From the NCBI GenBank assembly GCA_948676835.1, contig CAPOZU010000009.1:18767-82766 (forward strand): a DNA stretch of 64,000 nucleotides, read 5' to 3'. The position numbers were made by a program, and so were the translations under genes. The stretch comes from an uncultured Clostridia bacterium. Its GTDB lineage: Bacteria; Bacillota; Clostridia; TANB77; CAG-508. The notes below the pieces were generated by a model. The model did not search any database and was not told where the DNA came from. It saw only the letters and a program-made list of their open reading frames with translations. Shown here piece by piece: positions 47,163 through 54,812 of the stretch. The stretch's first letter is position 1. Each line of letters begins with the position of its first letter.

Positions 47163-47480
47163 TTATTTTTTACTTTTCTTTTTGGGAAGTGGTGTAACTT
47201 CTTCTACCTTTGATACAACTGTTCTGCTTAATTCTCTGTTATCAATATCTAAGATATAATGTTCTTTTGCACCTTTGTATGGAAATCCTGTTTCTGCACC
47301 TTCCATTAAATCTGAAATAACATCTAATTTTTTTACAAATGCCATATTATCACATACTGTAATTACTGGTTTCTCGTTTACATATACTAGATATTCACCA
47401 AACATTTTTTTATATCTAATTTCACCTACTCCATTTATTTGTTCACAAATATAATTTATAAAATCTTCTGATGTTGCCAT
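47163..47480 (-). CDS. TfoX N-terminal-domain protein
   Basis: The 105-residue protein matches the TfoX/Sxy N-terminal domain, with SEDFINYICEQI, IRYKKMFGEYLVYVN and a short Lys-rich tail (PKKKSKK). In gamma-proteobacteria TfoX works with CRP to switch on competence. In Bacillota this stand-alone domain has no assigned function, and I would not transfer the role even though comEC is in the window. GGAG precedes the ATG. It lies 38 bases downstream of the YoaP-like gene. Confidence 0.85.
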   Translation of the reverse strand: MATSEDFINYICEQINGVGEIRYKKMFGEYLVYVNEKPVITVCDNMAFVKKLDVISDLMEGAETGFPYKGAKEHYILDIDNRELSRTVVSKVEEVTPLPKKKSKK

Positions 47481-47517
47481 ATTTATTCTCCTTTTTAATA
47501 ATTTATTTTATTATATC

Positions 47518-48261
47518 TTATTTAACTAATTTTGCAAAACTATTTTTATTTAATAATGTATTTGATATAAATTTTCCTTCATAAAAATTAACCCAATTAT
47601 TGAAAACACATGGGACGGATTTTGCTTTTTCTAAACTATCTATCTTAATTACATTTAAAGCTATATTATTTTCCTTAGAATATTCTTTAATTTCATTTAT
47701 GCAATTTATTGTATAAGGACATTCTGGTGTGTAATATATTGTAAAATCTTTTGAATCTATTTCCATTTTTCTTGCATTTTCACTAAATTTAGGAGTATCA
47801 TTTTTATCAAATTGTAAAGCTAATAATTCATATTCTCCTATTTCATCTACAACTTTAAAACCATAGTGCTGAAAAAACTTCTTTTCTCCTAAAAATGGTT
47901 TTTTCTTTTTGGAAACTAAAGTACAAATTCCACTCATACCTTTTTCTTTTGAATCTTGTATTGCATATTCTAATAATTCTTTTGCAATACCATTACCTTT
48001 AAAACTACCAGCAACCCACAAGCAATAAATATATTCGTAATTTTTACCAATAATAGGAACCCAAGCCGTTTCTATTGGTTCATATTCAATAAATATTTTT
48101 CCTCTAGCATTCAATTTTCTAAATACATGACCTTCATTTAATTTGTTTTTAATCCATTCTTTTTTAATATTAACACCTTCTTGATGTTTTGGATCTCCAA
48201 TAGCACAACATATATGCTCATTTTCAATATTTTCCAAATTCAAATTTATATATTCATTCAT
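47518..48261 (-). CDS. GNAT N-acetyltransferase with YoaP-like C-terminal domain
   Basis: The 247-residue protein has an N-terminal GNAT acetyltransferase fold (about 1-150), with the acetyl-CoA pocket near GSFKGNGIAKELLEYA. A C-terminal domain (about 165-247) with IYYTPECPYTINCINEI has a CxxxxC pair and resembles a thioredoxin/glutaredoxin-like fold, the arrangement known from B. subtilis YoaP. The substrate is unknown. It is in a minus-strand run after the SPL-type radical SAM gene (15 bases apart), and such combinations with GyrI-like proteins recur in Clostridia as far as I know. Confidence 0.85.
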   Translation of the reverse strand: MNEYINLNLENIENEHICCAIGDPKHQEGVNIKKEWIKNKLNEGHVFRKLNARGKIFIEYEPIETAWVPIIGKNYEYIYCLWVAGSFKGNGIAKELLEYAIQDSKEKGMSGICTLVSKKKKPFLGEKKFFQHYGFKVVDEIGEYELLALQFDKNDTPKFSENARKMEIDSKDFTIYYTPECPYTINCINEIKEYSKENNIALNVIKIDSLEKAKSVPCVFNNWVNFYEGKFISNTLLNKNSFAKLVK

Positions 48262-48276
48262 ATTTTCCTCTTTTCT

Positions 48277-49161
48277 TTAAATGAAAGACATTTGCTCATC
48301 TTCTTTAATTTCTTTTTTATATGCTTTTACTATATCACTCATTTTATAAAGTAGTCCATACTTTTCGCATTCTTCATTAAATATTTTTTGCAAATTCTTA
48401 TTTAGTGGATAGCAAAAAAAGTTATTTCCAAAAGTTTTTATATACTTTTCTTTTAGTTTAGGAAATGTTTTATCTAGTTGTTCAAAAAAGTAATCCCTTT
48501 GATTTTCTCTTAAAGTAACTCCTCCCATAGTAAATACAAATTTTGCACCATTTTCATAAGATTGTTTTATTACATTCCTAATATTTTCTTCTGAATCTGT
48601 TATAAAAGGAATAATTGGTGTTAGTAATGTTCCAACAAATACTCCTTGACTAGATAACTCTTTCATAGCTTTAAATCTTTCAGATGAAACACATACATTA
48701 GGTTCTACTTTTCTTGATAATTTATCATCAGCAGATGTTATTGTAAATTTAAGTATAACATCTGCCTTATTATTTATTTCTTTAAATAAATCTATATCTC
48801 TTGTAATTAAATTACTTTTCGTTTCTATTGATACTCCAAATCTATAATAAGAAATTAATTTTAATGCTTTTCTTGTTAACTCATATTGTTTTTCAAAAGG
48901 ATTATAAGTATCTGACATTGCACCTATTCCTATTACGCCCTTTTTTCTTTTTGATTTTAATTCTTGATTTAATATTTCTATCTCATTCTTTTTGGCTCTT
49001 ACTATATCAAAATCATCTACCTGATAACAATTACTTCTACTATCACAATAAATACATTTATGAGAGCATCCTTTATATAAGTTCATGTTATAATCAATTC
49101 CAAACCATTCTTCGCCATGACTTGCTTTTTGAAGTATTGTTTTTGCATCGATAAATTCCAT
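48277..49161 (-). CDS. SPL-family (spore photoproduct lyase-like) radical-SAM protein
   Basis: The 294-residue protein has the motif GCSHKCIYCD (Cys32, Cys36, Cys39) and the conserved IGAMSDTYNPFE and ETKSNLITRD segments. These mark the SPL/Rv2578c-type subfamily, not true SplB. True spore photoproduct lyase repairs a thymine dimer. The catalytic cysteine context of SplB is not evident here, so I call it SPL-family only. It ends in EQMSFI, the same kind of MSFI/ISFI tail seen in the DUF1848 protein at 55757 in this window. It lies two bases after the GyrI-like gene, so translation is likely coupled. Confidence 0.87.
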   Translation of the reverse strand: MEFIDAKTILQKASHGEEWFGIDYNMNLYKGCSHKCIYCDSRSNCYQVDDFDIVRAKKNEIEILNQELKSKRKKGVIGIGAMSDTYNPFEKQYELTRKALKLISYYRFGVSIETKSNLITRDIDLFKEINNKADVILKFTITSADDKLSRKVEPNVCVSSERFKAMKELSSQGVFVGTLLTPIIPFITDSEENIRNVIKQSYENGAKFVFTMGGVTLRENQRDYFFEQLDKTFPKLKEKYIKTFGNNFFCYPLNKNLQKIFNEECEKYGLLYKMSDIVKAYKKEIKEDEQMSFI

Positions 49162-49163
49162 AA

Positions 49164-49799
49164 TTATTTCCTTTTTCTTATAGGATGTCTTATTACTGTT
49201 TTTAGTCGGCTTTCATCACATCTTCTAGGATCACTTAAATAAATTTCATGATGAAATCTGTTATCCGTTATATCTATCTCATAACCATTTTCTTCTGCAT
49301 AAGATTTCATCATTTCAATTGTAGCAGGTTCATTATCATAAGAACCAATATGCATACATTGAACACATAATCCTTCATCATATGTTAAATATTCTACTTT
49401 TGAAAAATCTTGTTTTTTCTTATTTGTTGCTTCACTTATTGCCCAATCAAATTCTTCTTTTGTAACAAAATCTGGTAATCTAATCATAGATATAAATTCC
49501 ATATCTTCTTTTTTATTATAATCTAACCCCTCTATACCATCTTGCCACCAAAAGCCTTCAAGTGGCGGAACAACATACTGAAAATATCCTTCAATTTTAT
49601 GTGATGTTTTGTAACTCATTTTTATGGTAAAAGCAATTGAATATAGTAAACCTATTGTTTGCTTATATTCACTATTTTCTTCATTTGGATTGCCCTTTCC
49701 TCTTACTGCAATATAATTCATTTTTGGAATTTCTATTATATTGGGTTTATTTTTAGGCATATAAAATTCCTTATATTCTTTTTTATAATCAAATGCCAT
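49164..49799 (-). CDS. GyrI-like small-molecule-binding protein
   Basis: The 211-residue cytoplasmic protein has the stand-alone GyrI-like (SHS2-type) fold, with MNYIAVRGKGNPNEE at the start, EGFWWQDGIEGLDY in the middle and the closing HEIYLSDPRR, the diagnostic pattern of this long GyrI-like subfamily. Such proteins bind hydrophobic or cyclic compounds. Some hydrolyse cyclopropanoid toxins; this has not been shown here. GAGG precedes the ATG. It is second in the cluster behind the WYL regulator's presumed operator. Confidence 0.85.
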   Translation of the reverse strand: MAFDYKKEYKEFYMPKNKPNIIEIPKMNYIAVRGKGNPNEENSEYKQTIGLLYSIAFTIKMSYKTSHKIEGYFQYVVPPLEGFWWQDGIEGLDYNKKEDMEFISMIRLPDFVTKEEFDWAISEATNKKKQDFSKVEYLTYDEGLCVQCMHIGSYDNEPATIEMMKSYAEENGYEIDITDNRFHHEIYLSDPRRCDESRLKTVIRHPIRKRK

Positions 49800-49805
49800 A
49801 TTTAT

Positions 49806-50255
49806 TTAATCCTCCAATGCAATGTAAATGTGGATTTCTTGATTTTGCATATCTTCAGAATTATTCTGATATTCTTCAAAATCGCAAGTGTATTTTCTTT
49901 TTAAATCCATATTCCAAATTTCTTGCCAAGCTTGTCCTACTGAATTTTGAACATCACCTGTTATAACAAACTTAGCATATTTTCCTTTTTTAATAATTTT
50001 ACAATTATCTGTTTTAGAACTTACTTCTGCACCTGCAACAAAAGTATAAGGTTTTGTATAATCACCTTCATATTCTGTGTATAAACCTATTGTTTTATTA
50101 TTTACTTTGTTTTGTATTTTTTCATAAATTCCATTTACAAATAATTTTTGCCAAATCTCTCCTATATCTTGTATAGACTTTGCATCTTGATTGCTAGTTT
50201 TGATAGCAATACCTTCAACAATTTTTTCTTCTAATTCTACAATTTCATATTTCAT
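49806..50255 (-). CDS. GyrI-like / AraC effector-binding-domain protein
   Basis: The 149-residue protein has an effector-binding domain without a DNA-binding part, with ELEEKIVEGIAIKTSN, YTEYEGDY and YTFVAGAEV segments typical of the integron cassette protein/effector-binding type. It has the same broad fold as the next gene but a different subfamily, so the operon carries two small-molecule sensors or binders. It is the first gene of a run leading to the GyrI-like, SPL-type radical-SAM and YoaP-like genes. CAGGAGG precedes the ATG. The dyad at 50291-50312 lies just upstream of its TATAAT box. Confidence 0.85.
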   Translation of the reverse strand: MKYEIVELEEKIVEGIAIKTSNQDAKSIQDIGEIWQKLFVNGIYEKIQNKVNNKTIGLYTEYEGDYTKPYTFVAGAEVSSKTDNCKIIKKGKYAKFVITGDVQNSVGQAWQEIWNMDLKRKYTCDFEEYQNNSEDMQNQEIHIYIALED

Positions 50256-50290
50256 AATTTTTACCTCCTGAAAGAATTATAAAATATGTA

Positions 50291-50312
50291 ATATGACAAC
50301 TGCATGTCATAT
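50291..50312 (-). promoter_or_regulatory. Operator dyad in the promoter of the GyrI-like operon
   Basis: A perfect inverted repeat, ATATGACA-6-TGTCATAT. On the minus strand a TATAAT box follows (50281-50276) with no recognisable -35 hexamer; the dyad takes its place, centred about 32 bases before the likely transcript start. The same core occurs in front of the WYL regulator gene. Confidence 0.7.
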
Positions 50313-50313
50313 T

Positions 50314-51204
50314 TTATAAATAATTATTCAAGGTATTTTGTAGTTTCTGTTTTACTATATTTTTGGCATATTCTGGACTTAATACTTTTACGTATTCTCC
50401 AAATGATAGTATAAAACTATACACCCACTCATTTTCTGGAAATTCCACTTTAACAATAAAATTGCCGTCCTCTTTTTTGGTTATTTCTTCATTATCAAAT
50501 TCATCATATACTCTAAAAGCCATTTCTTTAGAAATTTCCAATTCTAATATAATATTTTTAATCTCTTTTTCTTCTTCATTTTGCTCTGGCATCTCTCTTT
50601 CAAAATGTTCTTTTAATAGCTTAACTTCTTTCATTCTTGTTAATTTAAAAAATCTATAATCATTTTTTAATCTGCAATAACTTATTAAATACCAAGATTT
50701 ATCTTTAAACCAAATTTGCAATGGTTCAACTATTCTTGAATTTTTCTCTCCTGTAGAATTATAATATGTAAATTCTATTAATTGCTTGTTTAATATTGCT
50801 GATTTAATAATTTGAAACGTATTTTCTTTTGAAGGTGACCAATTAGAAAAGTCAATTTTAATCCAATCAGTTACTTTTTTATTAAAAATAGTACTCATTT
50901 TTTCTAAAATATCTTTTTCACTATTACCATTCATCTTTTCTAAACTTTGAAGAGCAAATAAAATTTGATTTTGCTCTTCTTCTGAAAGAATTGATTTATT
51001 TAGAACATATTCTTCTAAAATTCCTATTCCTCCATCTTTTCCTTTTGACATATAAATTGGTATATTAGCACTACTTAAGGCTTCAATATCTCGATATATT
51101 GTTCTTGTAGATACTTCAAATTTTTCAGCAAGTTCTTTTGCTGTAACTTTTTTCTTTTGAAGTAATATATATAATATTTCAAATAATCTATTATTTACTT
51201 GCAT
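50314..51204 (-). CDS. WYL-domain transcriptional regulator, YafY type
   Basis: The 296-residue protein has an N-terminal winged helix-turn-helix (about 1-65; VTAKELAEKFEVSTRTIYRDIEAL). A WYL ligand-sensing domain (about 135-215; SWYLISYCRLKNDYRFFKLTRM) and a C-terminal WCX-like extension follow. Such regulators sense nucleic-acid or small ligands and control stress, defence or metabolic genes. It is flanked by two copies of the same dyad: one in its own promoter (51234-51264) and one in the promoter of the next operon (50291-50312). Autoregulation plus control of the GyrI-like operon is the straightforward reading; whether it activates or represses is open. Confidence 0.92.
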   Translation of the reverse strand: MQVNNRLFEILYILLQKKKVTAKELAEKFEVSTRTIYRDIEALSSANIPIYMSKGKDGGIGILEEYVLNKSILSEEEQNQILFALQSLEKMNGNSEKDILEKMSTIFNKKVTDWIKIDFSNWSPSKENTFQIIKSAILNKQLIEFTYYNSTGEKNSRIVEPLQIWFKDKSWYLISYCRLKNDYRFFKLTRMKEVKLLKEHFEREMPEQNEEEKEIKNIILELEISKEMAFRVYDEFDNEEITKKEDGNFIVKVEFPENEWVYSFILSFGEYVKVLSPEYAKNIVKQKLQNTLNNYL

Positions 51205-51233
51205 AATTTTCTCCTTTGAAATAGATTATAACA

Positions 51234-51264
51234 TATAAATATGACATACTATGTCATATTTATA
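51234..51264 (-). promoter_or_regulatory. Operator dyad in the promoter of the WYL regulator gene
   Basis: A perfect 14-bp inverted repeat with a three-base spacer (arms TATAAATATGACAT). On the minus strand TATAAT follows at 51230-51225 with a poor -35, the same geometry as at 50291-50312. The core half-site ATGACA is shared, with spacing one base shorter. Confidence 0.72.
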
Positions 51265-51267
51265 AAA

Positions 51268-51294
51268 AAAGCTAGAAATAAAATTTCTAGCTTT
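51268..51294 (-). terminator. Terminator after trxA
   Basis: A perfect 11-bp stem (51268-51278 with 51284-51294), five-base loop and a minus-strand T run. It closes the FTR-thioredoxin transcript before the WYL promoter. Confidence 0.88.
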
Positions 51295-51298
51295 AATA

Positions 51299-51613
51299 CT
51301 AAATATTTACTATTTCTTCTAATTCTGCTTTAGAGTGAAATCCTACTGAAATATTTATAATTTCTCCGTTTTTAAACAAGATTAATGTTGGAATACTTGT
51401 AATATTATATTTAATTGCTAAATCCCTTTGTTCGTCAACATTTACTTTTCCTACTTTAAGCTTATCTTTATGTTCCTCAGCAAATTCTGCAAGTACTGGC
51501 GCAAGCATCTGGCAAGGACCACACCAAGTTGCCCAAAAATCTACTAATACTAATTTTTCTTCTTTTAATACTTCTTCTTCAAAATTTTTCTCTGTTAAAT
51601 TAACTTCTACCAT
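51299..51613 (-). CDS. trxA: Thioredoxin
   Basis: A 104-residue classical thioredoxin with the active site WCGPC (Cys31, Cys34), the buried Asp near residue 25 and the cis-proline in SIPTL. It reduces disulfides in cytoplasmic proteins. It is 14 bases downstream of the FTR-like gene. That suggests it receives electrons from a ferredoxin-dependent reductase rather than, or as well as, an NADPH-dependent one. Confidence 0.97.
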   Translation of the reverse strand: MVEVNLTEKNFEEEVLKEEKLVLVDFWATWCGPCQMLAPVLAEFAEEHKDKLKVGKVNVDEQRDLAIKYNITSIPTLILFKNGEIINISVGFHSKAELEEIVNI

Positions 51614-51627
51614 AATATATTCTCCTT

Positions 51628-51825
51628 TTAATTTGATTTATAATAAAGTAAACAATGACAATATCCTTCAAAGTTTGGATCTTTTATTTGCTCACGGAAT
51701 TCCTTACACATACATTTTGTATCTTGTGTTTTTTCTAGTCTACAAGGACAATATCCACCTGTTCTTTTTAAACCATCTTGAACTGTTTTTACAACTTCCT
51801 TGTCTTCATTTAATTTTACTGCCAT
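51628..51825 (-). CDS. Ferredoxin-thioredoxin reductase catalytic-chain-like protein (short)
   Basis: The 65-residue protein carries the three Cys-X-Cys pairs of the FTR catalytic subunit: CPC (26-28), CMC (38-40) and CHC (56-58), with the conserved GYCPC and DPNFEGYCHC contexts. In chloroplasts this subunit uses a [4Fe-4S] cluster and an adjacent disulfide to pass electrons from ferredoxin to thioredoxin. Here it is shorter than plant FTRc and no variable subunit is adjacent. The neighbours (thioredoxin 14 bases downstream, a ferredoxin gene upstream) support the role. AGGAGG lies seven bases before the ATG. Confidence 0.9.
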   Translation of the reverse strand: MAVKLNEDKEVVKTVQDGLKRTGGYCPCRLEKTQDTKCMCKEFREQIKDPNFEGYCHCLLYYKSN

Positions 51826-51857
51826 AACATTTACCTCCTAATATTTATCTTGAATAT

Positions 51858-51899
51858 ATTTTAACACTTACATTAATTTATTTCTGTGACTTAGTCACA
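51858..51899 (-). promoter_or_regulatory. FTR-trxA promoter with CRP-like operator
   Basis: The palindrome TGTGAC-TTA-GTCACA is at 51885-51899. On the minus strand an extended -10 (TGTTAAAAT, hexamer 51863-51858) follows, with no good -35. The dyad centre is about 41 bases before the likely start, the class II activator position. Confidence 0.7.
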
Positions 51900-51926
51900 T
51901 ATAGAAAAAATTTTATAATATGCTAA

Positions 51927-51950
51927 AACTCTCTTAAAAAGAGAGTTCCT
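51927..51950 (-). terminator. Terminator at the end of the Crp/Fnr gene
   Basis: A perfect 9-bp stem (51927-51935 with 51939-51947), three-base loop, overlapping the gene's last codons. The minus strand continues TTTTAG. It insulates the FTR promoter. Confidence 0.75.
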
Positions 51951-52596
51951 TTAGTTTTTCTAAATTTAATATTTTAACTCCACCTCTTTGAATTTCAATT
52001 ATTTCATCTACTTCAAATCTTTTTAACATTCTTGATACAACTTCTCTTGCAGTATTTAAATCTTTTGCGATTTGTTCTTGTGTAACTTTAATTTTTAAAT
52101 TATTATTTTTTTGTGTTTCTTTAATTAAAAATGAAGCTAATCTTTTATCAAATTTATCAAATAATATTTCCTTCATTACCCACATAACATTTGAAAATTT
52201 TTCTGATATTAACTCATATGTATAACATCTAGCATATATATTTTGATTTATTAATTGATTAAAATATATAACATTAATAAGTAAAATTTTGCAATCTGTT
52301 TCAGCTATCATCAATGTATCAAAAGTTATTTGTTTTATTACACAATCTGCTGATAATACGCAAACATCATTTTCAGAAAGTTTAAATAGTGTTATTTCTC
52401 TACCTTCTTCTGAAACAATATATGTTCGTATTTGTCCTTGAGTAATAATCATCATTCCTAAACATTCACTGTTCTCACTATGAATAATACTTCCTTTTTT
52501 ATATTCTTTTATTACTGAATTTTTAATTAATTCTTCTTGTTCTTTAACTTTAAGTTTATTCCAAAATTCTAATTTACTTAAATAATTATTTTTCAT
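51934..52596 (-). CDS. Crp/Fnr-family transcriptional regulator
   Basis: The 220-residue protein has an N-terminal cyclic-nucleotide-binding-type beta-barrel (about 10-120), a dimer helix (about 125-150) and a C-terminal winged helix (about 150-215). The recognition helix reads AREVVSR, which puts Arg, Glu and Arg where E. coli CRP has R180, E181 and R185, the residues that read TGTGA. The sensor part has cysteines (CVLSADC) but no FNR-type N-terminal cysteine cluster, so redox sensing by thiols is possible. It lies 11 bases after the ferredoxin gene and upstream of the FTR-trxA promoter, which carries a TGTGA palindrome. Confidence 0.93.
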   Translation of the reverse strand: MKNNYLSKLEFWNKLKVKEQEELIKNSVIKEYKKGSIIHSENSECLGMMIITQGQIRTYIVSEEGREITLFKLSENDVCVLSADCVIKQITFDTLMIAETDCKILLINVIYFNQLINQNIYARCYTYELISEKFSNVMWVMKEILFDKFDKRLASFLIKETQKNNNLKIKVTQEQIAKDLNTAREVVSRMLKRFEVDEIIEIQRGGVKILNLEKLKELSF

Positions 52597-52608
52597 TCTT
52601 TCACCTAT

Positions 52609-52797
52609 TTATTTTAAAACTAGTGCTTTTTTAGGACAGAAATTTGAACATTTACCACATCTTATACATTTTTCATAATCTATTTTTGGTGCCTCAAATT
52701 CATTTTGTGATAAAGCTCCTACTGGACATACATTTACTGCAGGGCATTTATGATTTTGAGGGCAATTTTCTGTTATTATTTCTAATTTTCTTTCCAT
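52609..52797 (-). CDS. Small iron-sulfur (ferredoxin-like) protein
   Basis: The 62-residue protein has a full [4Fe-4S] motif in the C-terminal half (Cys44, 47, 50 and 54; CIRCGKCSNFCP) and a degenerate first cluster (Cys12, 18, 24 with wide spacing; ENCPQNHKC). It probably carries one, perhaps two, clusters and moves electrons in the cytoplasm. AAAGGAGG precedes the ATG. It is followed 11 bases later by the Crp/Fnr regulator gene, so the regulator may respond to the state of this electron carrier or simply share its promoter. Confidence 0.88.
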   Translation of the reverse strand: MERKLEIITENCPQNHKCPAVNVCPVGALSQNEFEAPKIDYEKCIRCGKCSNFCPKKALVLK

Positions 52798-52851
52798 ATA
52801 ATAACCTCCTTTAATTATTATTTATTCAATATTTTTATAATTAATTACTTA

Positions 52852-53208
52852 TTATTTTGATTTTTTATAAATATTATTACAAGCTTTACAAGTAATTTCT
52901 AGGTTATAGTTTTCAAGCTTTTTATCTAATATAGTAATTAATGGTTCATTATCTTTTGCGCAACATAATCTATTTTTAATAGTAATTAATTCATCACTAC
53001 ATTCTTTCCCTGTTTTACTATCTTCAAAATCTAATAATATGCTTCCTTCGCTTCCACAATTACATTTATATTTTAAAACTAATTTGTCATAAGTTGAATA
53101 ACATATATATCCTATGTTTTCATTGCATTTATCACAATATGTCCAACCACCATAATTTGTAGCTAATCTTGTGTTTACTAATTCTTTATTTTTTAAAACT
53201 CTTGGCAT
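52852..53208 (-). CDS. Cys-rich zinc-ribbon-like protein, function unknown
   Basis: The 118-residue cytoplasmic protein has four cysteine groups: YCDKCN (about 25-28), KCNCGS (about 49-51), LCCAKDN (about 82) and ITCKACN (about 105-108). These look like two zinc ribbons or a cluster-binding fold. I do not recognise the family. It is upstream of the ferredoxin-Crp pair on the same strand (54 bases), and the shared richness in cysteine fits a redox or metal theme. No membrane segment or signal is present. Confidence 0.7.
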   Translation of the reverse strand: MPRVLKNKELVNTRLATNYGGWTYCDKCNENIGYICYSTYDKLVLKYKCNCGSEGSILLDFEDSKTGKECSDELITIKNRLCCAKDNEPLITILDKKLENYNLEITCKACNNIYKKSK

Positions 53209-53282
53209 TTTTATCTCCTCATTTATTACAAAATTTATTACTTAATATTTATATCAAAAAAACAAGAACTTTTCAATAAGTT

Positions 53283-53316
53283 TAAAAAAGCTATGACAAA
53301 TTTATGCCATAGTTTT
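53283..53316 (-). terminator. Terminator after the DUF421 gene
   Basis: An imperfect stem (AACTATG with CATAGCTT ends, minus strand) followed by a T run immediately after the stop of the DUF421 gene. Confidence 0.7.
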
Positions 53317-53318
53317 TA

Positions 53319-54011
53319 TTAATTTTTATTTGTATTATTAGTTAAATATGTTACTAAATTACCATCTGGACTATACGTTGCTAAAAATATGTTATCAGTT
53401 TTTATAATTCCTTGCTTTTGTAGCATTTCCATTAACCATATTTTATCAAATCCTAGTTCTTTTAAATTTTCTTCCATAATTTTTCCATCTAACACTAAAT
53501 TAGTAAGAACATCATCTTCTTTAGGTTTAATATTGAAATCACTTGGATTTGCAGGTCTCCTATCACTATATGGTAAAAAACTAATTTTTCCATTTTCTTC
53601 TAGTAAAGCTGTTTTTATATCACTTAAATCAAAAAATCCGCTTGTTCTACATTGTACTATAAATTCATTTAAGTCCACTTTAGCTTTTTTGAAGTTTTCT
53701 TTAAATAAAGTTCCGTTATCATATAAAACTAAAGTTTTACCTGAAAGAAAAGGTCTTAACTTCGTAAATTTAGTATTTAAAAATGATACTATTAAAGTTA
53801 TTACAGCATATACAATCATTGCTACTACTGGTTGCATAAAATTGTTTTCTAGTGAAGTAGACATTTCTGCTGCAATCGAACCAATAGTTATGGTTATAAA
53901 ATAATCAAAAATACTAAGTTGCGACATTTCTCTTTGTCCCATTATTTTAGTTAAAATAAATAAAATAACAATTGAGCCTGTTGAGAGAGCTATAATTTTA
54001 AGTGTTTCCAT
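53319..54011 (-). CDS. DUF421 (YetF/YrbG-like) membrane protein
   Basis: The 230-residue protein has three N-terminal transmembrane helices (about 5-25, 33-55, 60-80; MGQREMSQLSIFDYFITITIGS marks the family in pieces such as GQREMSQLS and DYFITITIGS). The cytoplasmic DUF421 domain follows (about 85-185; KTLVLYDNG, VQCRTSGFFDLSDI, LPYSDRRP). Related YetF-type proteins are linked to spore germination or membrane stress in Bacillus, but biochemical function is not settled. It is probably a single-gene transcript. Confidence 0.93.
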   Translation of the reverse strand: METLKIIALSTGSIVILFILTKIMGQREMSQLSIFDYFITITIGSIAAEMSTSLENNFMQPVVAMIVYAVITLIVSFLNTKFTKLRPFLSGKTLVLYDNGTLFKENFKKAKVDLNEFIVQCRTSGFFDLSDIKTALLEENGKISFLPYSDRRPANPSDFNIKPKEDDVLTNLVLDGKIMEENLKELGFDKIWLMEMLQKQGIIKTDNIFLATYSPDGNLVTYLTNNTNKN

Positions 54012-54077
54012 TTATATCTCCTTGTATATTATTTTATTATATTTTTTACATTTATATTTCTAATTATTCGTAATTTT

Positions 54078-54794
54078 TTATCTGTTTGACTTATAATTAA
54101 TATTTGCAAGTTTTGCTTGTTTGCACAAATCTTTTGTTTGTAATTTATATTGCTTTCCATCTTTTATTGTATAAGTTCCACATTGTCTGAATTCAAAATC
54201 TACATTTGCTTCGATACACTGATTTCTAATATCTAATATCCAATTATAATCAAGAGGTCTTGCATTAATATCAGATTCACCGCCAACAACTACAAGTTCT
54301 ATATTATCAAGATATTTTGATATATCAATTTGTTCAATTAATGGTTGAGCAGTTATACATTTATGTTTTATTGGTAGCTCTTTAAAAACTGATAATTTAT
54401 AATCAGCATTTTTTTGATTTTCAATTGTGCAACATACAACTACATTATCATAGCCATCATTCCAATCATCTGGAATACATTTCATAAACCTATCTATTCT
54501 TTTTGTTAGAAACAGAAAGGTACAGTCCTGTCTTTCCTTAATCATTTTCCAGCAATCATTTCTCCACTCATCTGCTTCTTCAATTAGAAAATCAGTAGAA
54601 AAACATAAATAAACAATACTAGATTTCATTTTATATTCACCATTTTTAAGTTTTTCTATTGGTTTATTGAAATCTTTTGTTTTTACTATTTGGTTTGTAT
54701 CAATATTTCTTTTTTGGTCGCCTTTGTGTATATAACAATATTTACAACCTTCACTACATTTCTTGCAACCTCTCCAAGGATTCCACATTGACAT
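54078..54794 (-). CDS. DUF5131 family protein (phage Gp37/Gp68-like)
   Basis: The 238-residue protein opens with NPWRGCKKCSEGCKYCY (Cys10, 13, 17, 20), a radical-SAM-like cysteine motif of the DUF5131 family first noted in phages. LFLTKRIDRF and VVGGESDINARPLDYNWILDIR are the other family signatures, read here in pieces. The family's reaction is not known to me. It is last in a run of DUF1848, Ogt, a 35-codon ORF and a deoxyribosyltransferase-like gene, so nucleotide or DNA chemistry is a fair guess. Confidence 0.87.
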   Translation of the reverse strand: MSMWNPWRGCKKCSEGCKYCYIHKGDQKRNIDTNQIVKTKDFNKPIEKLKNGEYKMKSSIVYLCFSTDFLIEEADEWRNDCWKMIKERQDCTFLFLTKRIDRFMKCIPDDWNDGYDNVVVCCTIENQKNADYKLSVFKELPIKHKCITAQPLIEQIDISKYLDNIELVVVGGESDINARPLDYNWILDIRNQCIEANVDFEFRQCGTYTIKDGKQYKLQTKDLCKQAKLANINYKSNR

Positions 54795-54812
54795 ATATAT
54801 TTCTCCTAAAAT

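Noticed and set aside
47163..47480. TfoX-N protein plus comEC as a competence system
   Set aside because: TfoX control of competence is known only in gamma-proteobacteria; the stand-alone domain is common in Bacillota without such a link, and the genes are far apart.
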